NCBI RefSeq assembly: GCF_011752815.1
Contig: NZ_VWWV01000003.1
Span: 124,001 to 188,000, forward strand
Direction: 5' to 3'
Length of the DNA stretch: 64,000 bases
From: Enterobacter sp. Cy-643
GTDB taxonomy: Bacteria; Pseudomonadota; Gammaproteobacteria; Enterobacterales; Enterobacteriaceae
The notes under the pieces are model-generated. The model ran no database searches. It saw only the letters and a list, made by a program, of their open reading frames with translations, and was not told the origin of the DNA. Positions 10,683 to 21,239 of the stretch are shown here, in pieces. The translations under genes and the position numbers were made by a program. Every line of letters starts with the position of its first letter. The stretch's first letter is position 1.

Positions 10683-12268
10683 TCCCAGGCTGGCTGTATC
10701 CAGGGCTCTTTGCCGCAACGCTGGTCGTGGCGGTAGCCCTGGCGGCTTTTCTGGCGCTGTGGCTTAACGCTCCGCAGACGGATGTCTTTGCCATATTACA
10801 GGACGACTATCTTTGGCACGTCCTGCGCTTCTCCTTCTGGCAGGCATTTCTTTCCGCCGCACTTTCCGTTTTCCCGGCAATATTTTTAGCCCGCGCGCTC
10901 TACCGTCGACGTTTTCCTGGCCGGCTGGCGCTGCTGAGGCTGTGCGCCATGACGCTGGTGCTGCCGGTACTGGTCGCCGTTTTCGGCATTCTTTCCGTTT
11001 ATGGGCGAGAAGGCTGGCTGGCCACGCTCTGCGGCTGGCTGGGCTTTGAATGGCACTTTTCCCCTTATGGCCTGCAGGGCATTCTGCTGGCGCACGTCTT
11101 CTTTAATATGCCGATGGCGACCCGTCTTCTGCTGCAGGCGCTGAACAATATCCCTTCGGAACAGCGTCAGCTGGCGGCACAGCTGGGGATGCAGGGCTGG
11201 CATTTCTTCCGTTTCGTCGAGTGGCCCTGGCTGCGCCGCCAGATACTCCCGGTTGGCGCCCTGATTTTTATGCTTTGCTTCGCGAGCTTCGCCACCGTGC
11301 TTTCTCTGGGCGGCGGTCCGCAGGCAACCACCATCGAGCTGGCCATCTTTCAGGCATTAAGCTACGACTATGATCCCGCCAAAGCGGCATTGCTGGCTCT
11401 GCTGCAAGTGGCGTGCTGCCTTGGCCTGGTGTTGTTGAGCCAGAAGTTAAGTAAGGCGATTCCCGTCGGCGTCAGCCAGCTTCAGGGCTGGCGCGATCCG
11501 CAGGATTCCCTGCGCCGAAAACTTAGCGATGGCCTGCTCATTTTACTCGCCCTGCTGCTGCTTCTCCCGCCGCTGCTGGCGGTGATGGTCGATGGGATTA
11601 ACGGCAGCATGGGCAGCGTGCTGCAGCAGCCTGCCCTCTGGGATGCGCTCTGGACTTCACTGAGAATTGCCATTGCCGCCGGGCTTATCAGCGTGATGCT
11701 GACGCTGATGCTGCTTTGGAGTTCGCGTGAGCTTCGACTGCGTAACCAGCGCTTCGCCGGGCAGATCATTGAACTTAGCGGCATGTTGATTCTGGCGATG
11801 CCGGGCATCGTCCTCGCCACCGGCTTCTTCTTGCTGCTAAACAATACCGTGGGCCTGCCGCAATCCGCCGACGGCATTGTTATTTTTACTAATGCGCTGA
11901 TGGCGATTCCCTACGCCCTGAAAGTGCTCGAAAACCCCATGCGAGACCTGGCGGAACGTTACTCTCAGCTTTGCCAGTCACTGGATATCCGCGGCTTTAA
12001 TCGCCTGCGATTTATTGAGTTAAAAGCGCTGAAACGCCCAATAGCCCAGGCGCTGGCCTTTGCCTGCGTCCTGTCGATTGGTGATTTCGGCGTAGTGGCG
12101 CTGTTCGGCAATGAAGACTTCCGCACGCTGCCCTTCTGGCTGTATCAGCAGATCGGCTCTTACCGCAGCCAGGACGGCGCGGTCACAGCGCTACTTATGC
12201 TGTTGCTTTGTTTTATGCTGTTTACCTTGATTGAAAAACTTCCGGGGCAAGATGCTAACTCTGACTGA
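10658..12268 (+). CDS. thiP: Thiamine/TPP ABC transporter, permease
   Basis: ThiP is the inner-membrane channel of the thiamine importer. Its 536 residues are a fused double permease: two BPD-type halves, each with several membrane segments. EAA-like loops are visible as [23 protein letters not shown] (shown in part, about residues 165-190) and later [20 protein letters not shown]. Length equals E. coli ThiP. It overlaps thiB by 25 bases and thiQ by 17 bases, indicating translational coupling of the three genes. Confidence 0.97.
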   Translation: MATRRQPLIPGWLYPGLFAATLVVAVALAAFLALWLNAPQTDVFAILQDDYLWHVLRFSFWQAFLSAALSVFPAIFLARALYRRRFPGRLALLRLCAMTLVLPVLVAVFGILSVYGREGWLATLCGWLGFEWHFSPYGLQGILLAHVFFNMPMATRLLLQALNNIPSEQRQLAAQLGMQGWHFFRFVEWPWLRRQILPVGALIFMLCFASFATVLSLGGGPQATTIELAIFQALSYDYDPAKAALLALLQVACCLGLVLLSQKLSKAIPVGVSQLQGWRDPQDSLRRKLSDGLLILLALLLLLPPLLAVMVDGINGSMGSVLQQPALWDALWTSLRIAIAAGLISVMLTLMLLWSSRELRLRNQRFAGQIIELSGMLILAMPGIVLATGFFLLLNNTVGLPQSADGIVIFTNALMAIPYALKVLENPMRDLAERYSQLCQSLDIRGFNRLRFIELKALKRPIAQALAFACVLSIGDFGVVALFGNEDFRTLPFWLYQQIGSYRSQDGAVTALLMLLLCFMLFTLIEKLPGQDANSD

Positions 12269-12950
12269 TGTAACCTGGCTGTACCAGCACTTACCCATGC
12301 GCTTTTCACTGAAGGTGGCGACTGGGGAACGAATTGCTATCCTGGGGCCAAGCGGGGCGGGGAAAAGTACGTTGCTGAGCCTGGTCGCCGGGTTCCTGCA
12401 GCCGGCCAGCGGCAGCATCGTCATTGACGGCGTGGATCACACCCGGACACCGCCTTCAGCCCGCCCGGTTTCCATGCTTTTCCAGGAAAATAATCTGTTT
12501 AGCCATTTGACCGTCCGGCAAAATATCGCCCTGGGCATGCATCCGGGAATGAAACTTGATCAAGCCCAGAGGCAGCGGCTGCGGGAGATAACGGAACGCG
12601 TGGGGTTAACTGACATGCTGGACCGCCTGCCGTCTCAGCTTTCCGGCGGCCAGCGGCAGCGTGTTGCCCTGGCCCGCTGCCTGGTTCGTCAGCAGCCCGT
12701 TTTGCTGCTGGACGAACCTTTCTCTGCGCTGGATCCGGCACTGCGCAAAGAGATGCTGCAGTTACTCAATGAGCTATGCCGGGAGCAACGGCTGGCGCTG
12801 CTGATGGTCTCTCACAGCATTGAAGATGCCGCCCGCATCGCCAGCCGCAGCATCGTGGTGAAAGACGGGCGCATTGCATGGGACGGCGATACCGGCACGT
12901 TGCTCAGCGGTGAGGCAAGCGCCTCCGCGCTGATGGGGATCGGCACCTAG
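12252..12950 (+). CDS. thiQ: Thiamine/TPP ABC transporter, ATPase
   Basis: ThiQ powers the thiamine importer. The 232-residue ABC ATPase shows Walker [10 protein letters not shown], the Q-loop [12 protein letters not shown], the signature [15 protein letters not shown], Walker [12 protein letters not shown] and the H-loop SHSIEDA. I chose the ATG at 12252, inside the end of thiP, because it gives the family N-terminus [16 protein letters not shown]; an upstream in-frame ATG at 12231 would add seven residues. The stop overlaps the last bases of convergent yabI by four bases. Confidence 0.96.
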   Translation: MLTLTDVTWLYQHLPMRFSLKVATGERIAILGPSGAGKSTLLSLVAGFLQPASGSIVIDGVDHTRTPPSARPVSMLFQENNLFSHLTVRQNIALGMHPGMKLDQAQRQRLREITERVGLTDMLDRLPSQLSGGQRQRVALARCLVRQQPVLLLDEPFSALDPALRKEMLQLLNELCREQRLALLMVSHSIEDAARIASRSIVVKDGRIAWDGDTGTLLSGEASASALMGIGT

Positions 12951-13714
12951 TGAGACAGCACCTTCCGCAGGATCTCCCAGTACACAGGCATCAATGGATG
13001 CTGCAACAAGGCCACAAAACTGCCAATGCCCGCCACCAGCATAAGCGGAGCCAGCCAGTTTAGTCGGGATGGCGGTAAATAGCGGGTCAGGCGATCCGAG
13101 CCGCTCTTACCGCCACGATACCAACGCCAGCATAGCCATGCGGCCAGCCAAAGCAGTAAAGCTACAGCCAAAAGCAGCCACTTGAAGCTGGCGCTTTTCA
13201 TATCTGCGGGAATATCAATGGCCGCTCCGGCGAGGATCCCCGGCAAAAAATAGAGCGGCGGCCAGAGCAGGCACCCGATGATATTCGGCGGCAGAAACTT
13301 CGCCAGCGGTAAATCCAGCATGCCGGCAACCATCGGCACCAGCGGGCGCGTAGGGCCAACAAAGCGTCCCACCAGAATCGTAAACATGCTGTGCTGATGC
13401 AGCGCGTGTTCAGTTTTATCCAGCAGCGCCTTATTCTTTTTCATGAATGACCAGCGGTGCAGCGGCCCTTTGAAACGCTGTCCAAGCCAGAACGAGATCC
13501 AGTCGCCCAGCAGACAGCCGGCGATCCCGGCGCCCCAGGCATAATAAAAATTCACCTGGCCACTGCCGATCAGCGCCCCAAGTCCGGCCATCATCACTGT
13601 ACCAGGCAGGATAAGCCCCACCAGCGCCAGCGACTCAAAAAAGGCCACCAGCATCACCGCGAGAAGCGAATATGCAACTGACTGTGTAATAAAGTGTTCC
13701 AGTAAGGCTTCCAT
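12947..13714 (-). CDS. yabI: DedA-family membrane protein YabI
   Basis: YabI belongs to the DedA / VTT family of inner-membrane proteins; members are implicated in lipid-carrier (undecaprenyl phosphate or phospholipid) flipping. The 255 residues contain the family segments [18 protein letters not shown], a [12 protein letters not shown] re-entrant region, and [17 protein letters not shown] with its conserved arginine. Several further membrane helices follow. It is convergent with thiQ, overlapping by four bases. In E. coli araC and araBAD separate it from polB; here polB follows directly. The specific function is not established from sequence. Confidence 0.93.
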   Translation of the reverse strand: MEALLEHFITQSVAYSLLAVMLVAFFESLALVGLILPGTVMMAGLGALIGSGQVNFYYAWGAGIAGCLLGDWISFWLGQRFKGPLHRWSFMKKNKALLDKTEHALHQHSMFTILVGRFVGPTRPLVPMVAGMLDLPLAKFLPPNIIGCLLWPPLYFLPGILAGAAIDIPADMKSASFKWLLLAVALLLWLAAWLCWRWYRGGKSGSDRLTRYLPPSRLNWLAPLMLVAGIGSFVALLQHPLMPVYWEILRKVLSH

Positions 13715-13849
13715 AAGCTTTCCGTCGATGAGCGAGCGGGCGATTCTCCAGAATTAACGTGACAGGCGTCAAGGTCTCATTTCTATGAATAAAGAATAGA
13801 CGCTAAAGTTCCGGACATTTCGCACTCTGCATCAACGCATAGCCGACAA

Positions 13850-13869
13850 CACTGTATATAAATGCAGTA
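13850..13869 (+). promoter_or_regulatory. LexA (SOS) box upstream of polB
   Basis: The sequence CACTGTATATAAATGCAGTA contains CTGT-N8-GCAG, a one-mismatch match to the LexA consensus CTGT-N8-ACAG with an AT-rich centre. It lies about 55 bases before the polB start. A -10 element TATAAT sits at 13888-13893, so the box would cover the -35 region. polB is a known SOS gene (dinA) in E. coli, which supports the call. Confidence 0.85.
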
Positions 13870-13923
13870 ACCAACGGGCTTTTGCGCTATAATCGAAACA
13901 CTTTTCCTGAGAGAGAATGCAGC

Positions 13924-16284
13924 GTGTCTCAAGCTCGTCAGGGGTTTCTGCTGACCAGGCACTGGCGAGACACCCCGCGCGGTACCGAAGTGGATTTCTG
14001 GCTGGCCACGGATGATGGCCCGCTTAAGGTGCGCCTGCCGCCGCAGGAATCTGTGGCTTTTATTCCCCAGTCGCAGGTAGCCCAGGCGCAGCGTCTGCTA
14101 GCCGCTGAAAACGCGTTCCGTCTGACGTCCCTTGAACTCAAAGACTTCCATCGCCAGCCGGTGGCCGGCCTTTATTGCCAGCAGCACCGCCAGTTAATGC
14201 GGCTGGAGAAACTGCTGCGTGACGGCGGCGTGACGGTCTATGAGGCAGATATTCGCCCCCCGGAACGCTTCCTGATGGAACGCTTTATTACCGCACCGGT
14301 CTGGTTTAGCGGCCATCCTCAGGGTGACGTGCTGCTGGATACCCGCCTGAAGCCTGCGCCGGAATACCGCCCGCCGCTGAAATGGGTCTCGCTGGATATC
14401 GAAACGAATCGACACGGGGAGCTGTATTGTATCGGCCTTGAAGGCTGCGGGCAGCGTCACGTCTATATGCTGGGGCCTGAAAACGGCGATGCTAGCGGGC
14501 TGGACTTTACGCTGGAATACGTCGCCAGCCGCCCTTTACTGCTGGAGAAACTGAATAGCTGGTTTGCCGAGCACGATCCCGACGTATTGATCGGCTGGAA
14601 CGTCGTGCAGTTCGATCTGCGCGTGCTGCAAAAAATGGCCGAACGCTACCAGGTTCCGCTCCGCCTGGGCCGCGGCAACAGCCCGTTAGAATGGCGTGAG
14701 CACGGCTTTAAGCAGGGCGTTTTCTTTGCCCAACTTGCGGGTCGGGTGATTATCGACGGTATCGAAGCGCTAAAATCGGCGTTCTGGAATTTCTCTTCGT
14801 TTTCGCTGGAAACGGTCTCCCGTGAACTTCTCGGTGAAGGGAAGTCGATTGATAATCCCTGGGATCGCATGGATGAAATTGACCGCCGCTTTGCCGAAGA
14901 CAAACCCGCGCTGGCTACCTATAACCTCAAAGACTGCGAGCTGGTCACGCGCATTTTTCATAAGACTGAGCTGATGCCATTCCTGCTGGAACGGGCGACG
15001 GTCAACGGGCTCCCGCTGGATAAACACGGCGGCTCGGTAGCCGCTTTCAGCCACCTTTATTTCCCGCGTATGCATCGTGCAGGCTATGTCGCCCCCAATC
15101 TGGGCGAGGTTCCGCCGCAGGCAAGCCCCGGCGGCTATGTGATGGATTCGCGCCCGGGGCTGTATGACTCCGTGTTGGTACTCGATTATAAAAGCCTGTA
15201 TCCGTCGATTATCCGCACCTTTTTAATCGATCCGGTCGGCCTCGTGGAAGGTACAGCCCGGCCAGATGTGACGCATTCCGTTGAGGGGTTCATTGGCGGC
15301 TGGTTCTCCCGCGACAAACACTGCCTGCCGGAGATCGTAAGCCAGATCTGGCATGGCCGGGACGAGGCAAAACGCCACGGCAACAAACCGCTTTCTCAGG
15401 CGCTCAAGATCATCATGAATGCCTTTTACGGGGTACTGGGCACCAGCGCCTGTCGCTTTTTTGATCCGCGCCTGGCTTCATCGATCACCATGCGTGGTCA
15501 CGAGATCATGCGCCAGACAAAAGCGCTGATTGAATCCCAGGGCTATGACGTTATATACGGCGATACGGATTCAACCTTTGTCTGGCTGAAAAAGGCCCAG
15601 AGCGAAGAGGACGCGGCACAGATTGGCAAGCAGCTGGTTGGGTACGTCAACACCTGGTGGCAACAGCATCTGAAAAACACGCTGAATCTCGACTGCGCCC
15701 TGGAACTGGAATACGAGACGCACTTCTGTCGTTTTCTGATGCCAACCATCCGGGGAACGGAGCAGGGCAGCAAAAAGCGCTACGCCGGGCTCATTCAGGA
15801 AGGCGACGAGCAGCGTATGGTATTTAAAGGGCTTGAAACGGTGCGCACCGACTGGACGCCCCTCGCCCAGCAGTTCCAGCAAACGCTCTATTGGCGAATT
15901 TTCCGCGGTGAGCCCTATCAGGACTACATCCGTGAAACCATTGCCAGCCTGATGGCGGGTGAACTGGATTCACAGCTGATTTATCGCAAACGCCTTCGTC
16001 GCCCATTAAGCGAATACCAGAAAAACGTGCCGCCTCACGTTCGTGCGGCAAGGCTTGCCGATGAGCACAACCAACGTCTGGGCAGGCCGGCGCAATACCA
16101 AAACCGCGGCACGATAAAATATGTCATGACCCTGAGCGGCCCGGAGCCGGTTGATTATCAGCAATCTCCGCTGGATTATGACCACTACCTTACTCGCCAG
16201 CTGCAGCCCGTCGCCGAGGGGATTTTGCCCTTCCTTGAGGACGACTTTGCTACACTGATGACAGGGCAGATGGGGCTATTTTAA
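13924..16284 (+). CDS. polB: DNA polymerase II
   Basis: PolB is the SOS-induced family B polymerase used in replication restart and translesion bypass. The 786-residue protein has the exonuclease motif DIE at Asp158/Glu160, the polymerase motif [10 protein letters not shown] beginning at Asp421, and YGDTDST with the catalytic aspartates at 547 and 549. I chose the GTG at 13924 because GAGAGA precedes it and the next residues, [13 protein letters not shown], match the E. coli N-terminus. An ATG frame from 13882 would translate through the -10 element and is rejected. A LexA box lies upstream. It is followed by rapA after 222 bases with no visible terminator. Confidence 0.97.
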   Translation: MSQARQGFLLTRHWRDTPRGTEVDFWLATDDGPLKVRLPPQESVAFIPQSQVAQAQRLLAAENAFRLTSLELKDFHRQPVAGLYCQQHRQLMRLEKLLRDGGVTVYEADIRPPERFLMERFITAPVWFSGHPQGDVLLDTRLKPAPEYRPPLKWVSLDIETNRHGELYCIGLEGCGQRHVYMLGPENGDASGLDFTLEYVASRPLLLEKLNSWFAEHDPDVLIGWNVVQFDLRVLQKMAERYQVPLRLGRGNSPLEWREHGFKQGVFFAQLAGRVIIDGIEALKSAFWNFSSFSLETVSRELLGEGKSIDNPWDRMDEIDRRFAEDKPALATYNLKDCELVTRIFHKTELMPFLLERATVNGLPLDKHGGSVAAFSHLYFPRMHRAGYVAPNLGEVPPQASPGGYVMDSRPGLYDSVLVLDYKSLYPSIIRTFLIDPVGLVEGTARPDVTHSVEGFIGGWFSRDKHCLPEIVSQIWHGRDEAKRHGNKPLSQALKIIMNAFYGVLGTSACRFFDPRLASSITMRGHEIMRQTKALIESQGYDVIYGDTDSTFVWLKKAQSEEDAAQIGKQLVGYVNTWWQQHLKNTLNLDCALELEYETHFCRFLMPTIRGTEQGSKKRYAGLIQEGDEQRMVFKGLETVRTDWTPLAQQFQQTLYWRIFRGEPYQDYIRETIASLMAGELDSQLIYRKRLRRPLSEYQKNVPPHVRAARLADEHNQRLGRPAQYQNRGTIKYVMTLSGPEPVDYQQSPLDYDHYLTRQLQPVAEGILPFLEDDFATLMTGQMGLF

Positions 16285-16506
16285 AAATACTCTACATAAC
16301 TCAGCTGACGGCAAGGCGCTAAGAGAGTGCGGTCCGCGCCGTCGTAATTTGAAGCATGACGAGTGCGTGACGAATCCGTTGCCATCCAGTACCATAGCGC
16401 CCTTTCTTCGAATCCTTAGACCCAATTTTAAACAACTGCGCCGCCTGTGCGCGGTTGCCATGCTATTGCCTGCAAATTTAAGTCACTGAAATAGAGCCGA
16501 AAACTT

Positions 16507-19413
16507 ATGCCTTTTACACTTGGTCAACGTTGGATCAGCGATACCGAAAGCGAACTGGGACTGGGAACTGTGGTGGCGCTGGATGCGCGTATGGTTACCC
16601 TGCTCTTCCCGGCAACGGGTGAAAATCGTCTGTACGCCAGAAATGACTCCCCGATCACCCGCGTAATGTTTAACCCGGGCGATGTGATTACCAGCCATGA
16701 AGGCTGGCAGCTGAAAGTTGATGAAGTTAAGGAAGAAAAGGGTTTACTTGCCTACCTCGGTACTCGTCTCGATACCGAAGAGTCTGAGGTCCTGCTGCGC
16801 GAAGTGTTCCTCGACAGCAAATTGGTCTTCAGCAAACCACAGGATCGCCTGTTTGCCGGGCAAATCGACCGTATGGACCGCTTTGCGCTGCGTTTCCGCG
16901 CCCGCAAATATCAGAGCGAACAGTCGCGCCAGATTTGGAGCGGCCTGCGCGGGATGCGCACCAGCCTGATCCCTCACCAGCTGAACATCGCTCATGATGT
17001 TGGCCGCCGCCATGCGCCGCGCGTATTGCTCGCGGATGAGGTTGGCCTGGGTAAAACCATTGAAGCCGGGATGATTATCCACCAGCAACTGCTGGCCGGT
17101 AGCGCCGAGCGCGTGCTGATTGTAGTGCCGGAAACCCTGCAGCATCAGTGGCTGGTCGAAATGCTGCGCCGCTTTAACCTGCGCTTCGCGCTGTTTGACG
17201 ATGAACGTTACGCGGAAGCCCAGCACGACAGCAGCAACCCGTTTGACACCGAACAATTGGTCATTTGCTCGCTGGACTTCGTGCGCCGCAATAAACAGCG
17301 CCTGGAAAACCTCTGCGAAGCGGAGTGGGATCTGCTGGTTGTCGATGAAGCTCACCATCTGGTGTGGAGCGAAGATGCGCCCAGCCGTGAATACCAGGCC
17401 ATTGAACAGCTGGCCGAGCATGTTCCTGGCGTCCTGTTGCTCACCGCAACGCCTGAACAGCTGGGCATGGAAAGCCACTTCGCGCGCTTGCGTCTGCTGG
17501 ATCCAAACCGCTTCCATGATTTCGCCATGTTCGTCGACGAGCAGCAAAATTACCGCCCGGTCGCGGACGCCGTTGCCTTGCTGCTGGCAGGAGATCGCTT
17601 GACCAATGAGCAGCTGAATACCATGGGTGAGCTGATCGGCGAGCAGGATATCGAGCCACTGCTGCAAACCGCCAACAGCGACCGCGAAGGCAGCGAAGCC
17701 GCGCGCCAGGAGCTGATCGCCATGCTGATGGACAGGCACGGTACCAGCCGCGTGCTGTTCCGCAACACCCGTAATGGCGTGAAAGGTTTCCCAAAACGCG
17801 AACTGCACACCATTCGTCTGCCGCTGCCAACCCAGTACCAAACGGCGATTAAAGTTTCCGGCATTATGGCCGCGCGTAAATCCGTGGAAGATCGCGCCCG
17901 GGACATGCTGTATCCGGAGCAAATTTATCAGGAGTTCGAAGGTGACACCGGCACCTGGTGGAACTTCGATCCGCGCGTTGAATGGCTGATGGGTTACCTG
18001 ACCAGCCACCGTTCGCAGAAAGTGCTGGTGATTTGCGCCAAGGCCGCAACGGCGCTTCAGCTGGAGCAGGTTCTGCGCGAGCGCGAAGGCATCCGCGCCG
18101 CCGTCTTCCATGAAGGCATGTCCATCATCGAACGCGACCGCGCAGCGGCCTGGTTTGCGGAAGAAGATACCGGCGCTCAGGTCCTGCTGTGCTCCGAGAT
18201 TGGCTCAGAAGGCCGTAACTTCCAGTTCGCCAGTCAGCTGGTGATGTTTGACCTGCCGTTTAACCCCGACCTGCTGGAACAGCGTATTGGCCGCCTCGAC
18301 CGTATTGGTCAGGCGCACGACATCCAGATCCACGTTCCGTACCTGGAAAAAACCGCTCAGTCAGTTCTGGTGGACTGGTACCATGCCGGTCTGGATGCCT
18401 TCGAGCACACCTGCCCGACCGGCCGTACCATTTATGACAGCGTCTACCCGCAGCTGATCGAATATCTCGCGGCCCCGGAAAATACCGAAGGCTTTGACGC
18501 GTTAATCAAGCAGTGTCGCGAACAGCACGATGCCCTTAAGCAGCAGCTTGAGCAGGGCCGCGACCGTCTGCTGGAAATTCACTCCAACGGCGGTGAAAAA
18601 GCGCAGGCGCTGGCAGAAGCCATTTCAGCGCAAGATAACGACACTAACCTCGTTAGCTTTGCCATGAACCTGTTTGATATCGTCGGCATTAACCAGGACG
18701 ATCGCGGCGACAACATGGTCGTGCTGACTCCGTCCGACCATATGCTGGTCCCGGACTTCCCGGGCCTGCCGGAAGACGGCTGTACGATCACCTTCGAACG
18801 TGACGTCGCCTTGTCCCGGGAAGACGCGCAGTTTGTGACCTGGGAACACCCTATCATCCGCAACGGCCTGGATTTGATCCTGTCCGGGGATACCGGTAGC
18901 TGTGCCTTGTCCCTGCTAAAAAACAAAGCACTGCCGGTAGGTACACTGCTGTTGGAACTGGTGTACGTTGTCGAGGCCAAAGCGCCTAAACAGCTGCAGC
19001 TCAACCGCTTCCTGCCGCCGACGCCGGTGCGCATGCTGGTGGATAAAAACGGTACAAACCTCGCGGCGCAGGTGGAGTTTGAAAGCTTCAACCGCCAGCT
19101 CAGCGCGGTTAACCGCCATACCGGCAGCAAACTGGTAAATGCAGTGCAGTCCGACGTGCACGCTATTCTGCAACTGGCGGAAGAGAAAGTTGCCGATGCG
19201 GCTCAGGCACTGATCGACGCCGCTCGTGAAGAAGCCGATGAGAAGCTGAGCGCTGAGCTGTCCCGTCTGGAAGCGTTAAAGGCCGTTAACCCTAACATTC
19301 GTGATGATGAGCTTGCGGCTATCGAAACCAATCGCCAGCAGGTGATGGAAGCCCTGAGCCAGGCGAACTGGCGTCTTGATGCACTGCGTTTGATCGTTGT
19401 TACGCACCAGTAA
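16507..19413 (+). CDS. rapA: RNA polymerase-associated Swi2/Snf2 ATPase RapA
   Basis: RapA (HepA) binds RNA polymerase and uses ATP to recycle stalled or post-termination enzyme. The 968-residue length equals E. coli. N-terminal Tudor-like domains ([18 protein letters not shown]) precede a Snf2 helicase core with Walker A GLGKT at about residues 180-184 and DEAH at 280-283. The helicase C domain includes [14 protein letters not shown] and [12 protein letters not shown] RapA-specific C-terminal region follows. The 222-base gap before it (16285-16506) shows no gene or clear hairpin, and presumably holds its promoter. Confidence 0.98.
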   Translation: MPFTLGQRWISDTESELGLGTVVALDARMVTLLFPATGENRLYARNDSPITRVMFNPGDVITSHEGWQLKVDEVKEEKGLLAYLGTRLDTEESEVLLREVFLDSKLVFSKPQDRLFAGQIDRMDRFALRFRARKYQSEQSRQIWSGLRGMRTSLIPHQLNIAHDVGRRHAPRVLLADEVGLGKTIEAGMIIHQQLLAGSAERVLIVVPETLQHQWLVEMLRRFNLRFALFDDERYAEAQHDSSNPFDTEQLVICSLDFVRRNKQRLENLCEAEWDLLVVDEAHHLVWSEDAPSREYQAIEQLAEHVPGVLLLTATPEQLGMESHFARLRLLDPNRFHDFAMFVDEQQNYRPVADAVALLLAGDRLTNEQLNTMGELIGEQDIEPLLQTANSDREGSEAARQELIAMLMDRHGTSRVLFRNTRNGVKGFPKRELHTIRLPLPTQYQTAIKVSGIMAARKSVEDRARDMLYPEQIYQEFEGDTGTWWNFDPRVEWLMGYLTSHRSQKVLVICAKAATALQLEQVLREREGIRAAVFHEGMSIIERDRAAAWFAEEDTGAQVLLCSEIGSEGRNFQFASQLVMFDLPFNPDLLEQRIGRLDRIGQAHDIQIHVPYLEKTAQSVLVDWYHAGLDAFEHTCPTGRTIYDSVYPQLIEYLAAPENTEGFDALIKQCREQHDALKQQLEQGRDRLLEIHSNGGEKAQALAEAISAQDNDTNLVSFAMNLFDIVGINQDDRGDNMVVLTPSDHMLVPDFPGLPEDGCTITFERDVALSREDAQFVTWEHPIIRNGLDLILSGDTGSCALSLLKNKALPVGTLLLELVYVVEAKAPKQLQLNRFLPPTPVRMLVDKNGTNLAAQVEFESFNRQLSAVNRHTGSKLVNAVQSDVHAILQLAEEKVADAAQALIDAAREEADEKLSAELSRLEALKAVNPNIRDDELAAIETNRQQVMEALSQANWRLDALRLIVVTHQ

Positions 19414-19424
19414 ATATGCGTCGC

Positions 19425-19550
19425 TTTACTCAAATCATTCGAGTTGCAGCAAGGCGGCAAAAGAGAAAATCCCCAGGCGCTTACTCGCGTAAGTGGCTGG
19501 GGGGCGAGAGCGCAGCCAACGCGGCTGCAGCTTGAAGGATGCAGAGTAAA
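19425..19550 (+). repeat. ERIC (IRU) repeat element
   Basis: This 126-base imperfect palindrome begins TTTACT and ends AGTAAA. Its inner arms CGAGTTGCAGC and GCTGCAGCTTG pair. The core AATCCCCAGGCGCTTAC, then GTAAGTGGCTGGGG and GCGAGAGCGCAGCCAACG, follows the known ERIC consensus used for ERIC-PCR primers. Length matches the full-length family (126-127 bases). It fills the space between rapA and rluA, and its final base is the A of the first rluA ATG. Confidence 0.93.
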
Positions 19551-20209
19551 TGCTGATGGAACCCTACAATCCGCCTCTTGATCCCTGGCTGGTTATCCTT
19601 TACCAGGATGAGCACATCATGGTGGTTAACAAGCCCAGCGGACTGCTGTCCGTTCCGGGGCGTCTTGACGAGCACAAAGACAGCGTGATGACGCGTATTC
19701 AGCGCGACTTCCCGCTGGCGGAATCGGTGCATCGGCTTGATATGGCGACCAGCGGCGTGATCGTAGTTGCCCTGACCAAAGCGGCAGAACGCGAGCTGAA
19801 GCGTCAGTTCCGTGAACGCGAGCCGAAAAAGCAGTACGTGGCTCGCGTTTGGGGCCATCCGCAGCCGGAAGAAGGTTTGGTGGATCTGCCGCTGATTTGC
19901 GACTGGCCTAACAGGCCAAAGCAGAAAGTGTGCTACGAGACAGGGAAATCTGCGCAAACTGGATATCAGGTGCTGGAATACGCGGCGGATAATACCGCTC
20001 GTGTACAGCTCATGCCGATTACCGGGCGTTCACACCAGCTTCGCGTGCATATGCAGGCGCTGGGGCATCCGATTCTCGGTGACCGCTTCTACGCGACGCC
20101 GGAAGCGCTTGCCATGGCACCGCGTCTTCAGCTCCACGCTGAGATGCTCACTATCACGCACCCGAGTTACGGCACGCCCATGACGTTTAAGGCTCCGGCG
20201 GACTTCTAA
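19550..20209 (+). CDS. rluA: Dual-specificity 23S rRNA / tRNA pseudouridine synthase A
   Basis: RluA makes pseudouridine at 23S rRNA position 746 and tRNA position 32. The 219 residues match the E. coli length. The catalytic motif HRLDMATSG places the nucleophile at Asp64, the same number as in E. coli. Two starts are possible: ATG 19550 (MLMEPYN), with AAGGA ten bases upstream, and ATG 19556. The first fits the spacing better and matches the family length. The upstream sequence including the ribosome binding site belongs to an ERIC element, so initiation signals are element-derived. It ends in a bidirectional terminator shared with djlA. Confidence 0.96.
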   Translation: MLMEPYNPPLDPWLVILYQDEHIMVVNKPSGLLSVPGRLDEHKDSVMTRIQRDFPLAESVHRLDMATSGVIVVALTKAAERELKRQFREREPKKQYVARVWGHPQPEEGLVDLPLICDWPNRPKQKVCYETGKSAQTGYQVLEYAADNTARVQLMPITGRSHQLRVHMQALGHPILGDRFYATPEALAMAPRLQLHAEMLTITHPSYGTPMTFKAPADF

Positions 20210-20211
20210 AG

Positions 20212-20239
20212 AAAAGCCTCTCTCACGAGAGGCTTTTTT
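20212..20239. terminator. Bidirectional rluA / djlA terminator
   Basis: AAAAGCCTCTC-TCAC-GAGAGGCTTTTTT forms a seven-base-pair stem with A and T flanks on either side, suited to ending transcription from both convergent genes. The T run after the stem is longer in the rluA direction. Confidence 0.88.
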
Positions 20240-21058
20240 CTATTTAAACCCTTTTGCTGTTTTAATCAGATCGTAAGCGCCCTGAATCTCCTGGGCCTTT
20301 TGCTTCGCCATCTGCATCATTTCCGGCGGCAGGCCTTTGGCCACCAGTTTGTCCGGGTGGTGCTCACTCATTAACTTACGGTACGCGCGCTTGATAACCG
20401 TTGGCTCGTCGCTGCTTTTTACCCCAAGCACTTTACAAGCGTCCTCCAGCGTTGGGCCTCTTTGCTGCTGCGCGAAGCCGCCTTGCGACTGCTGATATTG
20501 GTACTGGCCACCACCAAACTGTTGGCCGCCCTCCATCATGCGCAAGAACTGATCGAACTGGGCACGCGAGATCCCCAATTCTTCGGCAATCACATACAGT
20601 ACCTGACGTTCATTTGGATGCAGAGAGCCATCCGCAAACGCGGCCTGGATTTGTATTTCCAGAAACATCCGAATTAAATCAGAGCGGCCAAAACAGACGC
20701 TTCGCATCTGCCCCATTTTTTCTCTGAGCGGATAGTTATTTTCCTTACCGGCGCGAAATGCTCGCTGAGCGGCGGCGCGCCCCTCACCATGAAGCTGCAT
20801 GCGGTCCATCAATAAAGAAGCGATTTGAATATCAGCTTCCGTTACCCGACCTTTCGATTTGGTGAGGTGCCCCATCACTTCAAAAGTGGTGGAAAAAAAG
20901 ATCGCCTGACGCTGCTGCTGGTTAGCAAACCAGGCCCCACGGCGGCTCCGTGCCTTATCAAACATATGGCCGATCAGAAAACCTATCACCACGCCCCAAA
21001 AGCCGCCGCCCGAGATTAAACCCAAAGCAACACCGAGTACTTTTCCCCAATACTGCAT
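20240..21058 (-). CDS. djlA: Membrane-anchored DnaJ-like co-chaperone DjlA
   Basis: DjlA is a J-domain partner of DnaK held in the inner membrane by one N-terminal helix; it affects the Rcs envelope-stress signal. The 272-residue protein has a single glycine-rich membrane segment ([21 protein letters not shown], given in part, about residues 9-27) and a TerB-like central domain. A Gln/Gly-rich linker with [16 protein letters not shown] follows. The C-terminal J domain carries HPD in MSEHHPDKL. Length is one more than E. coli. It diverges from lptD. Confidence 0.96.
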   Translation of the reverse strand: MQYWGKVLGVALGLISGGGFWGVVIGFLIGHMFDKARSRRGAWFANQQQRQAIFFSTTFEVMGHLTKSKGRVTEADIQIASLLMDRMQLHGEGRAAAQRAFRAGKENNYPLREKMGQMRSVCFGRSDLIRMFLEIQIQAAFADGSLHPNERQVLYVIAEELGISRAQFDQFLRMMEGGQQFGGGQYQYQQSQGGFAQQQRGPTLEDACKVLGVKSSDEPTVIKRAYRKLMSEHHPDKLVAKGLPPEMMQMAKQKAQEIQGAYDLIKTAKGFK

Positions 21059-21239
21059 ATACTCCCCAAATCGTCATGCTGTCGTCTAGAATTTGCTTTA
21101 TCATACCCGCCATTGATAGCGCTGCCTAACGGCATACTGCTAATGGGCTGGATTAACACTAGCGCTGTGGTGATGAGTAAGTTAGTCTCTGACCGTTTGC
21201 CTTCGCTATACCCTGATGACGGAACAACAAATAACACGT

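Noticed and set aside
13882-13923. A longer polB N-terminus from an ATG at 13882
   Set aside because: The extension would translate through the TATAAT promoter element and has no similarity to the family; GTG 13924 has a good ribosome binding site.
16285-16506. A small gene or RNA between polB and rapA
   Set aside because: A 61-codon frame on the minus strand has no start signal or recognisable composition, and I saw no hairpin with a U tract.
16744-18111. A 455-codon open frame opposite rapA
   Set aside because: It lies wholly within rapA, has no recognisable domain, and its composition follows that of the antisense strand of a GC-rich gene.
21059-21239. A sigma-E promoter for lptD
   Set aside because: E. 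coli lptD is under sigma-E control, so I looked for GGAACTT and TCTGA-like blocks with correct spacing, but saw no match good enough to report.
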